A program made the translations under genes and the position numbers. DNA of 34,745 bases. It comes from Burkholderiales bacterium. Lineage in GTDB: Bacteria; Pseudomonadota; Gammaproteobacteria; Burkholderiales; Burkholderiaceae_C. Location: assembly GCA_016219375.1 (NCBI GenBank), contig JACRNC010000009.1:1-34745 (forward strand). The letters are read 5' to 3'. Under the pieces are notes generated by a model. It was not told the origin of the DNA, searched no databases, and saw only the letters and a list, made by a program, of their open reading frames with translations. Position 1 is the stretch's first letter, and the number at the start of each line of letters is the position of its first letter. Positions 22,703 to 31,094 of this stretch are shown piece after piece.

Positions 22703-23734
22703 ATGCCCCGCGCCCCTGCTGTCCCGGCGTCTTCGCCCACCGTTGCGGCTGCCTCGTCCCCCGCCGACGAAGCCCGCCTGCTGACCCTGGCCCGCCGTAC
22801 GCTCGAGATCGAAGCCGATGCGCTGCTGGCCCTGCGCGGCCGGCTGGGGGGCGGCTTCACCGGCGCGCTGGCCGCCATCCTGGCCTGCACCGGCCGCGTG
22901 GTGGTGATGGGCATGGGCAAGAGCGGCCACGTGGGCAACAAGATCGCCGCCACGCTGGCCTCCACCGGCACGCCGGCCTTCTTCGTGCACCCGGCCGAGG
23001 CCAGCCACGGCGACCTGGGCATGGTGACGCCGCAGGACGTGGTGCTGGCCTTGTCCAACTCGGGCGAGAGCGACGAGCTGACCGCGCTGCTGCCGGTGCT
23101 CAAGCGCCTGGGCGTGACGCTGATCGCCATGACCGGCCGGCCGCAATCCACGCTGGCGCGGCATGCGGACTTCGTCCTCGACAGCGGCGTCGAGAAGGAG
23201 GCCTGCCCGCTCAACCTGGCGCCCACGGCCAGCACCACGGCGCAACTGGCCCTGGGCGATGCGCTGGCGGTGGCGCTGCTGGATGCGCGCGGCTTCCGCG
23301 AGGAGGACTTCGCCCGCTCGCACCCGGGCGGCGCGCTGGGCCGCAAGCTGCTGACCCATGTGCGCGACGTGATGCGCAGCGGCGATGCCGTGCCGCGCGT
23401 GGCGCCGGGCGCGGGCTTCTTCGACCTGATGCGCGAGATGAGCGCCAAGGGCCTGGGTGCGGCCGCCATCGTCGATGACGCCGGCCGGCTGCAGGGCGTG
23501 TTCACCGACGGCGACCTGCGCCGCCGCCTGGAGGCCGGCATCGACCTGCGCACGCTGACCGCCCAGCAGGTGATGAGCCCCGGCGGGCGCCGCATCGGCC
23601 CCGACGCCCTGGCCGCCGAGGCCGCCGCACTGATGGAGCAGGCGCGCATCAACACGCTGCTGGTGGTCGATGCGGCCGGCGTGCTGGTCGGCGCGGTGAG
23701 CACCAACGACCTGATGCGGGCCAAGGTGATCTGA
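22703..23734 (+). CDS. kdsD: D-arabinose-5-phosphate isomerase
   Basis: KdsD converts ribulose-5-phosphate to arabinose-5-phosphate, the first step towards Kdo of the LPS inner core. 343 residues: a SIS domain (about 45-190, with VVVMGMGKSGHVGNKIAATL, the HPAEASHGDLGM motif and LSNSGESDEL), then two CBS domains (DVMRSGDAVPRV... and QQVMSPGGRRI...NDLM). The ATG at 22703 gives a roughly 25-residue Ala/Pro-rich lead, slightly longer than usual; the frame extends much further upstream without family resemblance. It is followed after 1 bp by kdsC, so the two are co-transcribed with lptC. Confidence 0.95.
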   Translation: MPRAPAVPASSPTVAAASSPADEARLLTLARRTLEIEADALLALRGRLGGGFTGALAAILACTGRVVVMGMGKSGHVGNKIAATLASTGTPAFFVHPAEASHGDLGMVTPQDVVLALSNSGESDELTALLPVLKRLGVTLIAMTGRPQSTLARHADFVLDSGVEKEACPLNLAPTASTTAQLALGDALAVALLDARGFREEDFARSHPGGALGRKLLTHVRDVMRSGDAVPRVAPGAGFFDLMREMSAKGLGAAAIVDDAGRLQGVFTDGDLRRRLEAGIDLRTLTAQQVMSPGGRRIGPDALAAEAAALMEQARINTLLVVDAAGVLVGAVSTNDLMRAKVI

Positions 23735-23735
23735 G

Positions 23736-24461
23736 ATGCGCACGCTGCGACCCGCGCTCACCCACCCGCCGGAGCTGCTGCTCAAGGCGCAGGGCATCCG
23801 CGCCGCCATCTTCGACGTGGACGGCGTGCTCACCGACGGCCAGCTCTACATCAGCGAGGCCGGCGAGACCCTCAAGGCTTTCAACGCCCTTGATGGCCAC
23901 GGCCTGAAGCTGCTGGCCGCAGGCGGCATCACGCCCGTCGTCATCACCGGGCGCGATTCGCCCGCGGTGCGCCGCCGGCTGAGCGACCTGGGCATCCGCC
24001 ATGCGGCCTTTGGCGTGCATGACAAGGTGGCCGCGGCCGAGCCGCTGCTGGCTGCAGTGGGTGCCGGCTGGGACAGCGTGGCCGTGATGGGCGACGACTG
24101 GCCCGATCTGCCGCTGATGCTGCGCGCGCGCTTCGTCGTGGCGCCGGCGCAGGCGCATGACGAGGTGCAGGCCATTGCCGACTTTGTGACCCGCCGCACC
24201 GGCGGCCACGGCGCCGCGCGCGAATGCTGCGACCTGCTGCTGATGGCCGCCAACCGCTATGCCGCGCTGCTCACCGGCCCGCTGCAGACGCTGGACGACG
24301 CGCGCACCGCGCCGGCTGCCGGCGCGGGGTCGCCAGCCCGCGCTGCGGGCACGGCTGCAGCGGCGGCTTCGGCCGCATCCGGGGCCAGCCACGCGGCCGC
24401 GGCGGCCCATGCTGCCGACCCCGCCGACCGCGGCGCCGTGGACCCGGGCGCCGCCGCATGA
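23736..24461 (+). CDS. kdsC: 3-deoxy-D-manno-octulosonate 8-phosphate phosphatase
   Basis: KdsC, a small HAD-family phosphatase, removes the phosphate of Kdo-8-P to give Kdo. Motif I is FDVDGVLTDG with nucleophile D27 and acid D29. Later come the TGRDSPAV motif II region, a lysine (HDKVAA) and the GDDWPDLPLM motif IV. The catalytic domain ends near residue 185. Beyond it is a roughly 55-residue Ala-rich tail not found in the usual 170-190-residue enzyme, probably disordered. The tail runs to a 4-bp overlap with lptC (ATGA). It starts 1 bp after the kdsD stop, so it is surely co-transcribed. Confidence 0.95.
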   Translation: MRTLRPALTHPPELLLKAQGIRAAIFDVDGVLTDGQLYISEAGETLKAFNALDGHGLKLLAAGGITPVVITGRDSPAVRRRLSDLGIRHAAFGVHDKVAAAEPLLAAVGAGWDSVAVMGDDWPDLPLMLRARFVVAPAQAHDEVQAIADFVTRRTGGHGAARECCDLLLMAANRYAALLTGPLQTLDDARTAPAAGAGSPARAAGTAAAAASAASGASHAAAAAHAADPADRGAVDPGAAA

Positions 24462-25090
24462 GCGCGCGCATCGACTGGCGTGCCCTGGGCGCCACCGCGC
24501 TGTCCACCTACCTGCCGGCCACGCTGATGGCCGTGCTGGCTGCGGGCACCTGGTGGCTGGTGCGCCAGACGCCCATGCCCGGCGCGCCGGCTGCGCCCAG
24601 CGCGCCGCGCCATGTGGTGGACCACGAGATGCGCCGCTTCAGCGCCCACCGCTTCGCCCCGGACGGCAGCCGCCGCGCGGTGGTGCAGGGCGAGCGGCTG
24701 CGCCACTACATGGACGACGGCACCAGCCTGATCGACGCGCCGCGCGTGCATGCCCGCGACCTGCAGGGCCGGCGCCTGAACGCGCGGGCGCAGAAGGGCT
24801 GGCTGAGCAGCGACCAGAGCGAGGTGAAGCTGCTGGGCGGCGCCCTGGTCGAGCGCGAGGCCTGGACGCCGCCCGACCGGCCCGCGCAGGCCGGCGACGG
24901 CCCGCTGACGCTCAGCGGCGAGGCGCTCGTCCTCTATCCGTCCGAGCAGCGCGTGCGCTCGGCGCTGCCGGTCAGCGTGGTCGGCCCGGGCCTGCACATG
25001 CAGGCCGGCGGCATGGACCACGACGGCCGCACCGGCCAGACCCAGCTCAGCGGCGGCGTGCGCGGGCGCTACGACCCGCCCCCGCGCTGA
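24458..25090 (+). CDS. lptC: LPS export protein LptC
   Basis: LptC is the membrane-anchored periplasmic bridge that passes LPS from LptB2FG to LptA. The 210 residues have a single N-terminal membrane helix (about 16-38, YLPATLMAVLAAGTWWLV) and a beta-jellyroll region (VVDHEMRRFSAHRFAPDGS onward, with VHARDLQGRRLNARAQKGWLS). Length and position after kdsC support the call even though LptC sequences vary. The usual next genes lptA and lptB are not in this window. Confidence 0.88.
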   Translation: MSARIDWRALGATALSTYLPATLMAVLAAGTWWLVRQTPMPGAPAAPSAPRHVVDHEMRRFSAHRFAPDGSRRAVVQGERLRHYMDDGTSLIDAPRVHARDLQGRRLNARAQKGWLSSDQSEVKLLGGALVEREAWTPPDRPAQAGDGPLTLSGEALVLYPSEQRVRSALPVSVVGPGLHMQAGGMDHDGRTGQTQLSGGVRGRYDPPPR

Positions 25091-25138
25091 ACGGCCGGCC
25101 TGCCGGCCTGCCGCACCCCTCCACTGCCGCGCCTGCCC

Positions 25139-25924
25139 ATGACTGCCCCGCTCGTCTACCTCACCGGCGCCTCCAGCGGCCTGGGCCAGGCCCTGGCCCT
25201 GCATTACCACCGCGCCGGCTGGCGCCTGGCCCTGGTGGTGCGCCAGCCGGCCAAGCTGCAGGCCTGGTTGGCCGAGCAGGGCCTGGCCGGCGATCGCGTG
25301 GCCGTGTATGCCGCCGACGTGCGTCACCCCGAGCAGGTCATGGCCGCCGGCCGCGCCTGCCTGGCCGAGCACGGCCTGCCCGATGTCGTGATCGCCAATG
25401 CCGGCATCAGCCACGGCGTGGACCTGGCCGAGCCGGAGGACATCGCCGTGCTGCAGACCATCCTCGACACCAACGTGACCGGCCTGGCCGCCACCTTCCA
25501 GCCCTTCATCGGCCCGATGCGCGCGGCGCGGCGCGGCACGCTGGTGGGCATCGCCAGCGTGGCCGGCATCCGCGGCCTGCCCGGGCATGCGGCCTACACC
25601 GCGAGCAAGGCGGCGGTGATCCAGGTCTGCGAGAGCCTGCGCGTGGAGCTCAAGGCCCAGGGCGTGCGCGTGGTGACGCTGCTGCCCGGCTACGTGGACA
25701 CGCCGATGACGCGCGGCAACCCGTTTCCGATGCCGTTTCTCATCAGCGCCGGGCAGTTCGCCGAACGTGCGGCCCGCGCCATCGCGGCCGGCGTGTCCTA
25801 CCGCGTCATCCCGTGGCAGATGGGCGTGGTGGGCAAGCTGCTGCGGCTGCTGCCCGACGCGCTGTGGGACCGCGTCATGGCCCGCGCCGGGCGCAAGCCG
25901 CGGGCAGCGCCGGGCGAGCGGTAG
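25139..25924 (+). CDS. Short-chain dehydrogenase/reductase
   Basis: 261 residues of the classical SDR fold: the cofactor site TGASSGLG (near residues 9-16), NAG near the fourth strand, the catalytic Ser in GIASVAGIRG and the catalytic YTASK. After the Rossmann domain a C-terminal hydrophobic stretch (MGVVGKLLRLLPDALWDRVM) resembles SDRs that act on lipophilic substrates at the membrane. It lies 48 bp after lptC on the same strand and may share its transcript. The substrate cannot be predicted. It occupies the place where lptA is normally found in related genomes. Confidence 0.85.
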   Translation: MTAPLVYLTGASSGLGQALALHYHRAGWRLALVVRQPAKLQAWLAEQGLAGDRVAVYAADVRHPEQVMAAGRACLAEHGLPDVVIANAGISHGVDLAEPEDIAVLQTILDTNVTGLAATFQPFIGPMRAARRGTLVGIASVAGIRGLPGHAAYTASKAAVIQVCESLRVELKAQGVRVVTLLPGYVDTPMTRGNPFPMPFLISAGQFAERAARAIAAGVSYRVIPWQMGVVGKLLRLLPDALWDRVMARAGRKPRAAPGER

Positions 25925-26072
25925 CGCAGCGGCGCGGCGCCGGCCGCCCAGGCCGCGGCCCACCGGCTCGGCCGCACGGCCGCACAAGCCGCACAGCCGC
26001 ACAAGCCGCACGCTATTGGCTACTCACCGCCCGGTCGTCGCCGAGCGCTGCCAGCCTTGTTGGCCCGGCGGC

Positions 26073-26603
26073 TCAGTGGCGGTCGTGTCCGCGCCCGTTG
26101 CCGCGGCCTTCGCCGTGGCCGCGGGGGCCGTCGTCCCGGCCGGGGCCGCGGCCGCCGCGATCGTCATCGCCACGGCGCGGGCCGCCGCGGTCGTCGTCGT
26201 ACCGGCGTTCGTCGCGAGCGCCCGGGTGGTCCGGCCGGCCGTCGCCCGGGCGGTGCCAGCTGCCCTGGGGCGCGTCGCGGCGCACGAAGTACACCGGCCG
26301 GCCGCAGGCGTCGTAGCGCGCGCAGTAGCGGCTCCACTTCTTCTCCTGCCCCGGCGGCACGCGCAGGTAGATCGGCGGCTGCTTCACGCGCACCGGGCGG
26401 ATGATCACCGGCTGGGCATAGATCAGCGGCGGCGGCGTGTTGCCGATGTCCACGCGGCCGTAGAAATTGGCGTCGGCGATGGTCACCGACACACCCACAT
26501 CGGCCGCCTGCGCGCCGGCGGCGCAGGCCAGCAGGCCCAGGGTGGCAGCCAGGCCGCGCAGGGCGCGGGGCAGGGAAGGGGCACGGGAGAGAGGGAAGGT
26601 CAA
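26073..26603 (-). CDS. Exported protein of unknown function with RG/D-rich tail
   Basis: 176 residues. A signal peptide is clear (basic start, hydrophobic LRGLAATLGLLACAAG, cleavage near AQA-AD at about 33). The mature part has a conserved-looking core (VSVTIADANFYGRVDIGN, VIIRPVRVKQPPIYLRVPPG, WSRYCARYDACGRPVYFVR, two cysteines). I recall it as a small periplasmic family common in Burkholderiales, but it has no assigned function. The last about 55 residues are Arg/Gly/Asp/His-rich and low-complexity. The start codon is TTG (26601-26603), supported by AGGAG 6 nt upstream and the signal peptide directly after it. Confidence 0.75.
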   Translation of the reverse strand: MTFPLSRAPSLPRALRGLAATLGLLACAAGAQAADVGVSVTIADANFYGRVDIGNTPPPLIYAQPVIIRPVRVKQPPIYLRVPPGQEKKWSRYCARYDACGRPVYFVRRDAPQGSWHRPGDGRPDHPGARDERRYDDDRGGPRRGDDDRGGRGPGRDDGPRGHGEGRGNGRGHDRH

Positions 26604-26856
26604 CTTGGGCTCCTGATGAAGCCGGCAGCGCCGGCCGGGATCGCCCGGCGGGCCGGCCTGTGCTCAACGGCTGGGTCGGTCCAGGCGATGACGCCATCCT
26701 GCGCCGCGGCTGCGGCCCGGCCGTGTGCGGCGTGTGAAGCTGTGTGAGGGCGCGCGAAGAAACTCGTGCGTCACCGTGCGTCAGCGTGCGCACCGCGCAT
26801 CGCGAGCCCGGGCCGCTTGCGTGCTGCCGACCGGGGCGCGGGACAAAAACGCGGAC
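26604..26856. other. Gap between exported-protein gene and RRM gene terminator
   Basis: It contains the exported-protein gene's leader and short imperfect tandem repeats (GTGCGTCA-like units at about 26765-26795). No gene is recognisable. Confidence 0.4.
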
Positions 26857-26889
26857 AAAAAAGCAAGGGGGCCCGTGGGCCCCCTGCTT
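26857..26889 (-). terminator. Rho-independent terminator of the RRM gene
   Basis: On the minus strand, arms at 26877-26889 and 26861-26874 pair (GGGGGCCC core, 8 bp perfect, extended by 4 more with one bulge) and are followed by TTTTTT (26862-26857). It lies 47 bp after the stop codon. Confidence 0.9.
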
Positions 26890-26935
26890 GGCGATCAGAC
26901 GATCAGGCGATCTTCAGGCGATCGCGCGACGCGGA

Positions 26936-27349
26936 TCAGTAGCCGCCGTCGCGACGGCCACCGCCGCCGCCGTAGCCGCCGCGGCCACCACCGCCGCCGT
27001 AGCCGCCACCGCCACCACCGTAGCCGCCGCCACCACCGCCACCGCCTTCACGACGGCCGCCGGCGTTGCCGTACGGGCTGCGGAAACCACCCGGGCGCTC
27101 TTCGCGCGGACGGGCTTCGTTGACGACGATCGCGCGGCCGGACAGGGCCTGGCCGTTCATGCCGTTGATGGCGGCCTGCGCCTCGGCATCGCTGCCCATC
27201 TCGACAAAACCGAAGCCCTTGGAGCGGCCGGTTTCGCGGTCCATCATGACCTTGGCGGAGGTCACGGCGCCGAATTGCGAGAACGCGTCGTTCAGTTCCT
27301 CGTCACGCACGCTGTAGGCGAGATTGCCCACGTAGAGTTTGTTGCCCAT
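26936..27349 (-). CDS. Glycine-rich RRM RNA-binding protein (cold-inducible type)
   Basis: 137 residues. A single RNA recognition motif occupies 1-80, with RNP2 KLYVGNLAY (4-12) and RNP1 KGFGFVEM (about 44-51). It is followed by a tail of (Gly)n-Tyr/Arg repeats (about 95-137). Proteobacterial and cyanobacterial relatives (Rbp type) are often cold-induced and bind single-stranded RNA; that is family knowledge, not shown here. The ATG at 27347-27349 has an AAAGGGG ribosome-binding site. The transcript probably starts near 27590 and ends at the strong terminator at 26857-26889, giving a leader of about 240 nt with a long-range stem, suggestive of temperature or autoregulatory control. Confidence 0.93.
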   Translation of the reverse strand: MGNKLYVGNLAYSVRDEELNDAFSQFGAVTSAKVMMDRETGRSKGFGFVEMGSDAEAQAAINGMNGQALSGRAIVVNEARPREERPGGFRSPYGNAGGRREGGGGGGGGYGGGGGGYGGGGGRGGYGGGGGRRDGGY

Positions 27350-27435
27350 GGAAGAGCCCCTTTCATTCACTAGTAACCATTGGAGCTTCAACCCATCGGG
27401 ACCCATTCCGTCGAAGGCGCCGCATCCAAAACCAA

Positions 27436-27589
27436 GAAGCCATCTCCATGCCCGCCGGTGCCGCAGGGCCCGCATGCGCCGGCTCGTGACCGGGCAACGC
27501 CGAGTAAGCCTGTGCTGCGCCGCACCACGGTGCCGGCCACGGGGCCCGCAGGCCGGCGCCCATCAACTGCGCAGCATGGAGATGGCTTC
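27436..27589 (-). repeat. 16-bp inverted repeat spanning the RRM mRNA leader
   Basis: GAAGCCATCTCCATGC (27436-27451) is the exact reverse complement of 27574-27589. The 122 bp between them is GC-rich and holds further partial dyads (GGGCCCGCA occurs twice). On the minus-strand transcript the arms would pair into a closed leader domain. Confidence 0.65.
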
Positions 27590-27597
27590 CCAAGTCC

Positions 27598-27627
27598 ATT
27601 ATGTGGGAAGGCCTTGACTTTTTTCCA
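27598..27627 (-). promoter_or_regulatory. Candidate promoter of the RRM gene
   Basis: On the minus strand: -35 TGGAAA (27627-27622), 18-bp spacer, -10 CATAAT (27603-27598). The predicted start near 27590 coincides with the 5' arm of the inverted repeat. The -10 is good and the -35 weak. Confidence 0.45.
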
Positions 27628-27988
27628 GCGAGCCGCCCCTATTTCTGAGGCCTGCCGGATCGGGGAAAACACGAGGAGCGGCAAGACTGCCGCAAGCCGG
27701 TGGCCCGGGCGCGGGCCGCGCGGTCTAATGCGCGGCAAGCTTTACCCGCGGGCCGGGTGCGGTGGTCGCCGGGCAATGCGCGGGGTCATCCCCTGGAGCA
27801 TGCGCTGCGCCGGCGCCTGGCTGAGCGTTTTGAGCGCCTGCCCGGATCTCTTTTGGCCGGGCCTTCTCCAAAGGTCGTCCAAGCGCTTTCACGCGCTTCC
27901 CAACCGCCTCCCGCCCGGTTTTGCCGCCTGGCTGCGGCGTGGCGGCGCCCCAACGGTCCGCTTTCATCCTCCTTTTGACGATTGCCGC

Positions 27989-28978
27989 ATGAGCCTGGAT
28001 ACCGACCCCGCCGCGCCGCCGTTCGCCCGCCTGGACACCCTGGATGCCGAGGCGGCCGAGCCCTGGCGCGCGCTGGCCCGGCTGCTGGGCTGCGTGGACG
28101 CGGTGCGCGACGGGGCCTGCTGGTTCCTGCTGCTGTCGGTGTTCGCGCTGGCCGGGATGCTGCTGGCGATGGCCGAGGCGTCCTTCGGCAAGGAGCAGCT
28201 GCCCTGGGCGGTGCTGCAGTCGGCCGCGGCCTTCTTCGTGGTGTTCTACGGCGGCAATGCCGGCGGCATGCTGGCGATGGACCGCGCGCTGCGCCGCCCG
28301 GGCCTGCCGCCGCGGGCCATCGGGCAGGCGGTGCGGCTGTCGCTGCTGCGCGCGCACCATCTGCTGGGCGTGATCGTGATCGTGGCGCTGATCGCGGCGG
28401 CGGCCGGGGCGGCGCTGCTGGGGCTGCTGTGGCTGTGCCGGCTGCCCTGGGTGGGGCCGCTGATCTTCGCCCTGCTGGTGCCGGTGTCGGTGGTGTCGGT
28501 GGGGCTGGCTGCGCTGGCCGGGGCGCTGCTCGTGGTGCCGCTTTCGGCGCCGGCGATCTGGGCCGGCGCGTCGGCGCTGCAGGCGGTGCGCCAGCTGTTC
28601 GCGCTGGCCCGCCAGCGGCTGATGCTGGCGGCGGTGCTGATCGCCGGCCTGGGCCTGCTGACCGGCCTGGCCGGCGCGGCGACGAGCTTCGTGGTGTGGA
28701 TCGGCGGCCGGGTGGTGGCCGAGGCGGCGGTGCGCGTGATCAACGTGCAGGTGCCGCCGGAGCTGCTGATGGCCGGGCTCTTCGGCCACGGGCTGCGCAG
28801 CATCAACGCGCAGGCGGTGCCGGCCGAGGCGGTGGCGCACACGGCGGCGGCGCTGGTGGGCGGCGGCGTGGTCTTCGCGCTGGCGCTGGTGCTCCCGGGG
28901 CTGGTCTATCTGCGCGGCATCTGCATCGCCTTCGTGGCGCTGCAGGAGTCGCTGCGAGCGGGCGTGCAGCGCGGCTGA
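27989..28978 (+). CDS. Multi-pass membrane protein of unknown function
   Basis: 329 residues from the ATG at 27989. About six hydrophobic segments are visible (for example WFLLLSVFALAGMLLAM, VIVIVALIAAAAGAALLGLL, PLIFALLVPVSVVSVGLAAL, LMLAAVLIAGLGLLTGLAG and VVFALALVLPGLVYLRGI). Soluble N-terminal (about 1-45) and C-terminal tails are short. No transport, enzymatic or signalling motif was recognised, and I cannot name a family. The frame is open far upstream but that part looks non-coding. It stands alone and may use the terminator at 29267-29302. Confidence 0.75.
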   Translation: MSLDTDPAAPPFARLDTLDAEAAEPWRALARLLGCVDAVRDGACWFLLLSVFALAGMLLAMAEASFGKEQLPWAVLQSAAAFFVVFYGGNAGGMLAMDRALRRPGLPPRAIGQAVRLSLLRAHHLLGVIVIVALIAAAAGAALLGLLWLCRLPWVGPLIFALLVPVSVVSVGLAALAGALLVVPLSAPAIWAGASALQAVRQLFALARQRLMLAAVLIAGLGLLTGLAGAATSFVVWIGGRVVAEAAVRVINVQVPPELLMAGLFGHGLRSINAQAVPAEAVAHTAAALVGGGVVFALALVLPGLVYLRGICIAFVALQESLRAGVQRG

Positions 28979-29487
28979 GGCCGGCGCGTGCCCGGCTTGC
29001 CGGGGCGTGGAAGTACCGAGTGCGCCGCTGGGGCCGGCTGCCTACAGTGCGCCGGTCGCACCGCTACACGCGGTGTGTTGCAGATGAACGGGTACCGAGG
29101 AGACGCGGCCCCCGTTCGCCGGGCATCGGCAGCGCCGCACACGGCGCGCCGCCCGGCAGCCGAGCCGGCATCCACCGCCGCAGCCCAGACTGCGCGCCGG
29201 CCCTGCGACGTGCCCGGCCCCGATCGAGCCGGGCCGGACCGATCCGGCATGCGACGGCCGGAAGCCACGGGCGCCTTCCAACGGAGGCGCCCGTTGTCTT
29301 TTGGGGCCGGGATGCGCTGCCGCCTGCGGTGAAGGCTGCGGGCCGGTGGGCCAGGGCACGCGACGCCCGATGCGCCACGCGGCCCGGCAGCCGCGGACGG
29401 CCGCTCCGGTGTGTCAATGCCCGCAGCGTGGCGCGGGCGTTGGCCCGGTGGATTGGCGCAAGGGGGGGGCGGGTCGGGGCGGCCAGC
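28979..29487. other. Structured intergenic region, possible small RNA or long 3' UTR
   Basis: 509 bp without a recognisable gene. A weak -10-like TACAGT near 29042 is followed by potential hairpins (CACCGC/GCGGTG near 29065-29085; CCGGCCC/GGGCCGG near 29212-29236) and a terminator at 29267-29302. The rest (29303-29487) is GC-rich and featureless, ending at the sensor-kinase stop. Confidence 0.4.
29267..29302 (+). terminator. Rho-independent terminator
   Basis: ACGGGCGCCT (29267-29276) pairs perfectly with AGGCGCCCGT (29285-29294) around an 8-nt loop, followed by TTGTCTTTT. It ends either the transcript of the membrane-protein gene, 290 bp upstream, or a separate small RNA. Confidence 0.85.
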
Positions 29488-30990
29488 TCAGCCCGCCGCC
29501 GCCAGCCGCACGCGCACGCACAGGCCGCGTCCGCCGGGGCCGTCGAGCAGCTCCAGCTGGCCGCCGTGGCGGCTGACGATGTCGCGCACGATGGCCAGGC
29601 CCAGGCCGCTGCCGGTGCCGTGGCTGCCGCGCTGGAAGCGCTGCAGCACGCGCTCGCGCTCCGGCGCCGGGATGCCGGGGCCGTTGTCCTCGACCTCCAG
29701 CAGGCACTCGCCCTTGTCGCGCGCGGTGCGCACGGTGATGTGGGTGTCCTCGGGCCGCTCATGGGCCAGCGGGGCGTAGACCAGGGCGTTGTGGATGAGG
29801 TTGCCCAGCAGCTCGCGCAGCAGGTAGGCATGGCCGGTGACGGGCGCGGGATCGAGCTGGAAGCCCAGGTCCACGCCTTCGCGCAGGGCCTGGGGCACCC
29901 AGTCCTCGGCGGCCTGCTCGGCGACCTGGCGCAGGTCCACTCGCTCGGGCGACGACAGCCCGTGCGCGCCGGCATCGCTGCGCGCCTGGGCCAGCAGCTG
30001 CGAGGCCAGCCGCGACGCGCGCTCGGCGGCGGCGTGGATGCGCGCCAGCGTGGCGGTGGGCGCGCCCGGCGGCTGCTCCAGCAGGGCGAGCTCGGCCTCG
30101 GTGCGCAGGGCGGTCAGCGGCGTGCGCAGCTGGTGGGCGGCATCGGCGATGAAGGCCTGCTGCGCGGCGGAGGCCTCCCGCACACGGGCGAAGAGGCCGT
30201 TGGTGGCCTGGATGAAGGGATGCAGCTCGGCGGGCACGCCGGTGGCCGGCAGCGGGCGCAGATCGTCGCTGGCGCGGCCGGCGAGCTCGTCGCTCAGCCG
30301 CCGCAGCGGCGCGAAGCTCATGCGCACGGCGAGCACGATGATCAGCGTCTCGATGGTGACCAGCAGCAGGAAGAAGCCGACCGTGCCCTGCAGCACTTCG
30401 TTTTCGATGCGCTCGCGCTTGACCAGGGTCTCGGCCACGCGCACCTCGCAGGCCACCGGGCCGCAGGCCACGCGCTTGAGCGCCAGGCGCACGGGCTGCA
30501 GGGTGCCGGCACCCTGCACCCGCACGCTGGTGTCGTAGAAGCGCACGCCGCGCAGCTCGGTGGCGGGCTGGTGGGGCAGCGCGGCCAGCCGGCGCATCCA
30601 GCGCGTGAACAGGCCGTAGGACGGCCGCTCCAGCAGCACGTGGGCCAGTTGCGCATCGCCGGCCACGCTGCGCCGGTCGGGGCCGAGCACGGCGATGTAG
30701 ACCGTGTCGCTCTGGTCGGTGCGCAGCCAGTGCTCGGTCTGCGTGCTCAGCGCGAAGCGGATGACGCCGTCGTCCCACTGCACCAGGTCAGCCAGGGCCA
30801 GCGCGGTGTCGGCCAGGCCTTCGTCGAAGGCGTCGTTGGTCTGGCCCACCGTCTGCTCGTACTGCACCCAGGCGCGCAGCGGCAGCACGATGGCCAGCGG
30901 CAGCAGCAGCCAGGTCAGCAGCCGGGCCTGCAGGCTGCGGCTGCGTCGCGGGGCGGGTGGGGCCAGGAGGGGTCGGCGGCGGGCGGGCAT
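29488..30990 (-). CDS. Two-component sensor histidine kinase, TctE-like
   Basis: 500 residues. TM1 (about 24-42) is followed by a periplasmic sensor domain (43-203) of the 2CSK_N type with a Cys pair (C176, C181). TM2 (about 204-224) and a HAMP segment follow. HisKA carries H286 (FIADAAHQLRTPLT), and the HATPase domain has GNLIHNALVYAP, DNGPGIP and GSGLGLAIV. The FIADAAHQLRTPL box and sensor layout are typical of the TctE/QseC group, whose TctE branch senses carboxylates; the ligand here is inferred only. It lies 104 bp downstream of its response-regulator gene on the same strand. No tricarboxylate transporter is nearby, so the target is unknown. Confidence 0.92.
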   Translation of the reverse strand: MPARRRPLLAPPAPRRSRSLQARLLTWLLLPLAIVLPLRAWVQYEQTVGQTNDAFDEGLADTALALADLVQWDDGVIRFALSTQTEHWLRTDQSDTVYIAVLGPDRRSVAGDAQLAHVLLERPSYGLFTRWMRRLAALPHQPATELRGVRFYDTSVRVQGAGTLQPVRLALKRVACGPVACEVRVAETLVKRERIENEVLQGTVGFFLLLVTIETLIIVLAVRMSFAPLRRLSDELAGRASDDLRPLPATGVPAELHPFIQATNGLFARVREASAAQQAFIADAAHQLRTPLTALRTEAELALLEQPPGAPTATLARIHAAAERASRLASQLLAQARSDAGAHGLSSPERVDLRQVAEQAAEDWVPQALREGVDLGFQLDPAPVTGHAYLLRELLGNLIHNALVYAPLAHERPEDTHITVRTARDKGECLLEVEDNGPGIPAPERERVLQRFQRGSHGTGSGLGLAIVRDIVSRHGGQLELLDGPGGRGLCVRVRLAAAG

Positions 30991-31094
30991 GCGGGGGGCA
31001 TGCTACGCGGGATGGGCGCGCGGCCCGAGGCGGATGGCGGCGCGCCTGCCCGCGGCTGTGTGGACTGCCGGTGGGCGGCCGATGGGCTGCCGCT

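Larger units (their letters stand above)
27350..27988. other. Divergent regulatory region between RRM gene and membrane-protein gene
   Basis: 639 bp. The first part (to about 27630) is the RRM gene's leader and promoter, with a 16-bp inverted repeat. The rest (27640-27988) has an open plus-strand frame continuous with the membrane-protein gene but no family resemblance, and is regarded as non-coding leader. CTTTTGACG near 27972 is the only T-rich part. Confidence 0.45.

Noticed and set aside
27614..27645. Plus-strand promoter TTGACT...TATTTC
   Set aside because: The spacing of 20 bp is outside the normal range, and the next plus-strand gene starts 340 bp away.
29090..29200. Known riboswitch or housekeeping RNA (SAH, TPP, FMN and cobalamin riboswitches; 6S; SRP RNA; RNase P RNA)
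   Set aside because: A few short similarities such as CCGAGGAGACGCGG are not supported by the remaining conserved motifs of any of these families.
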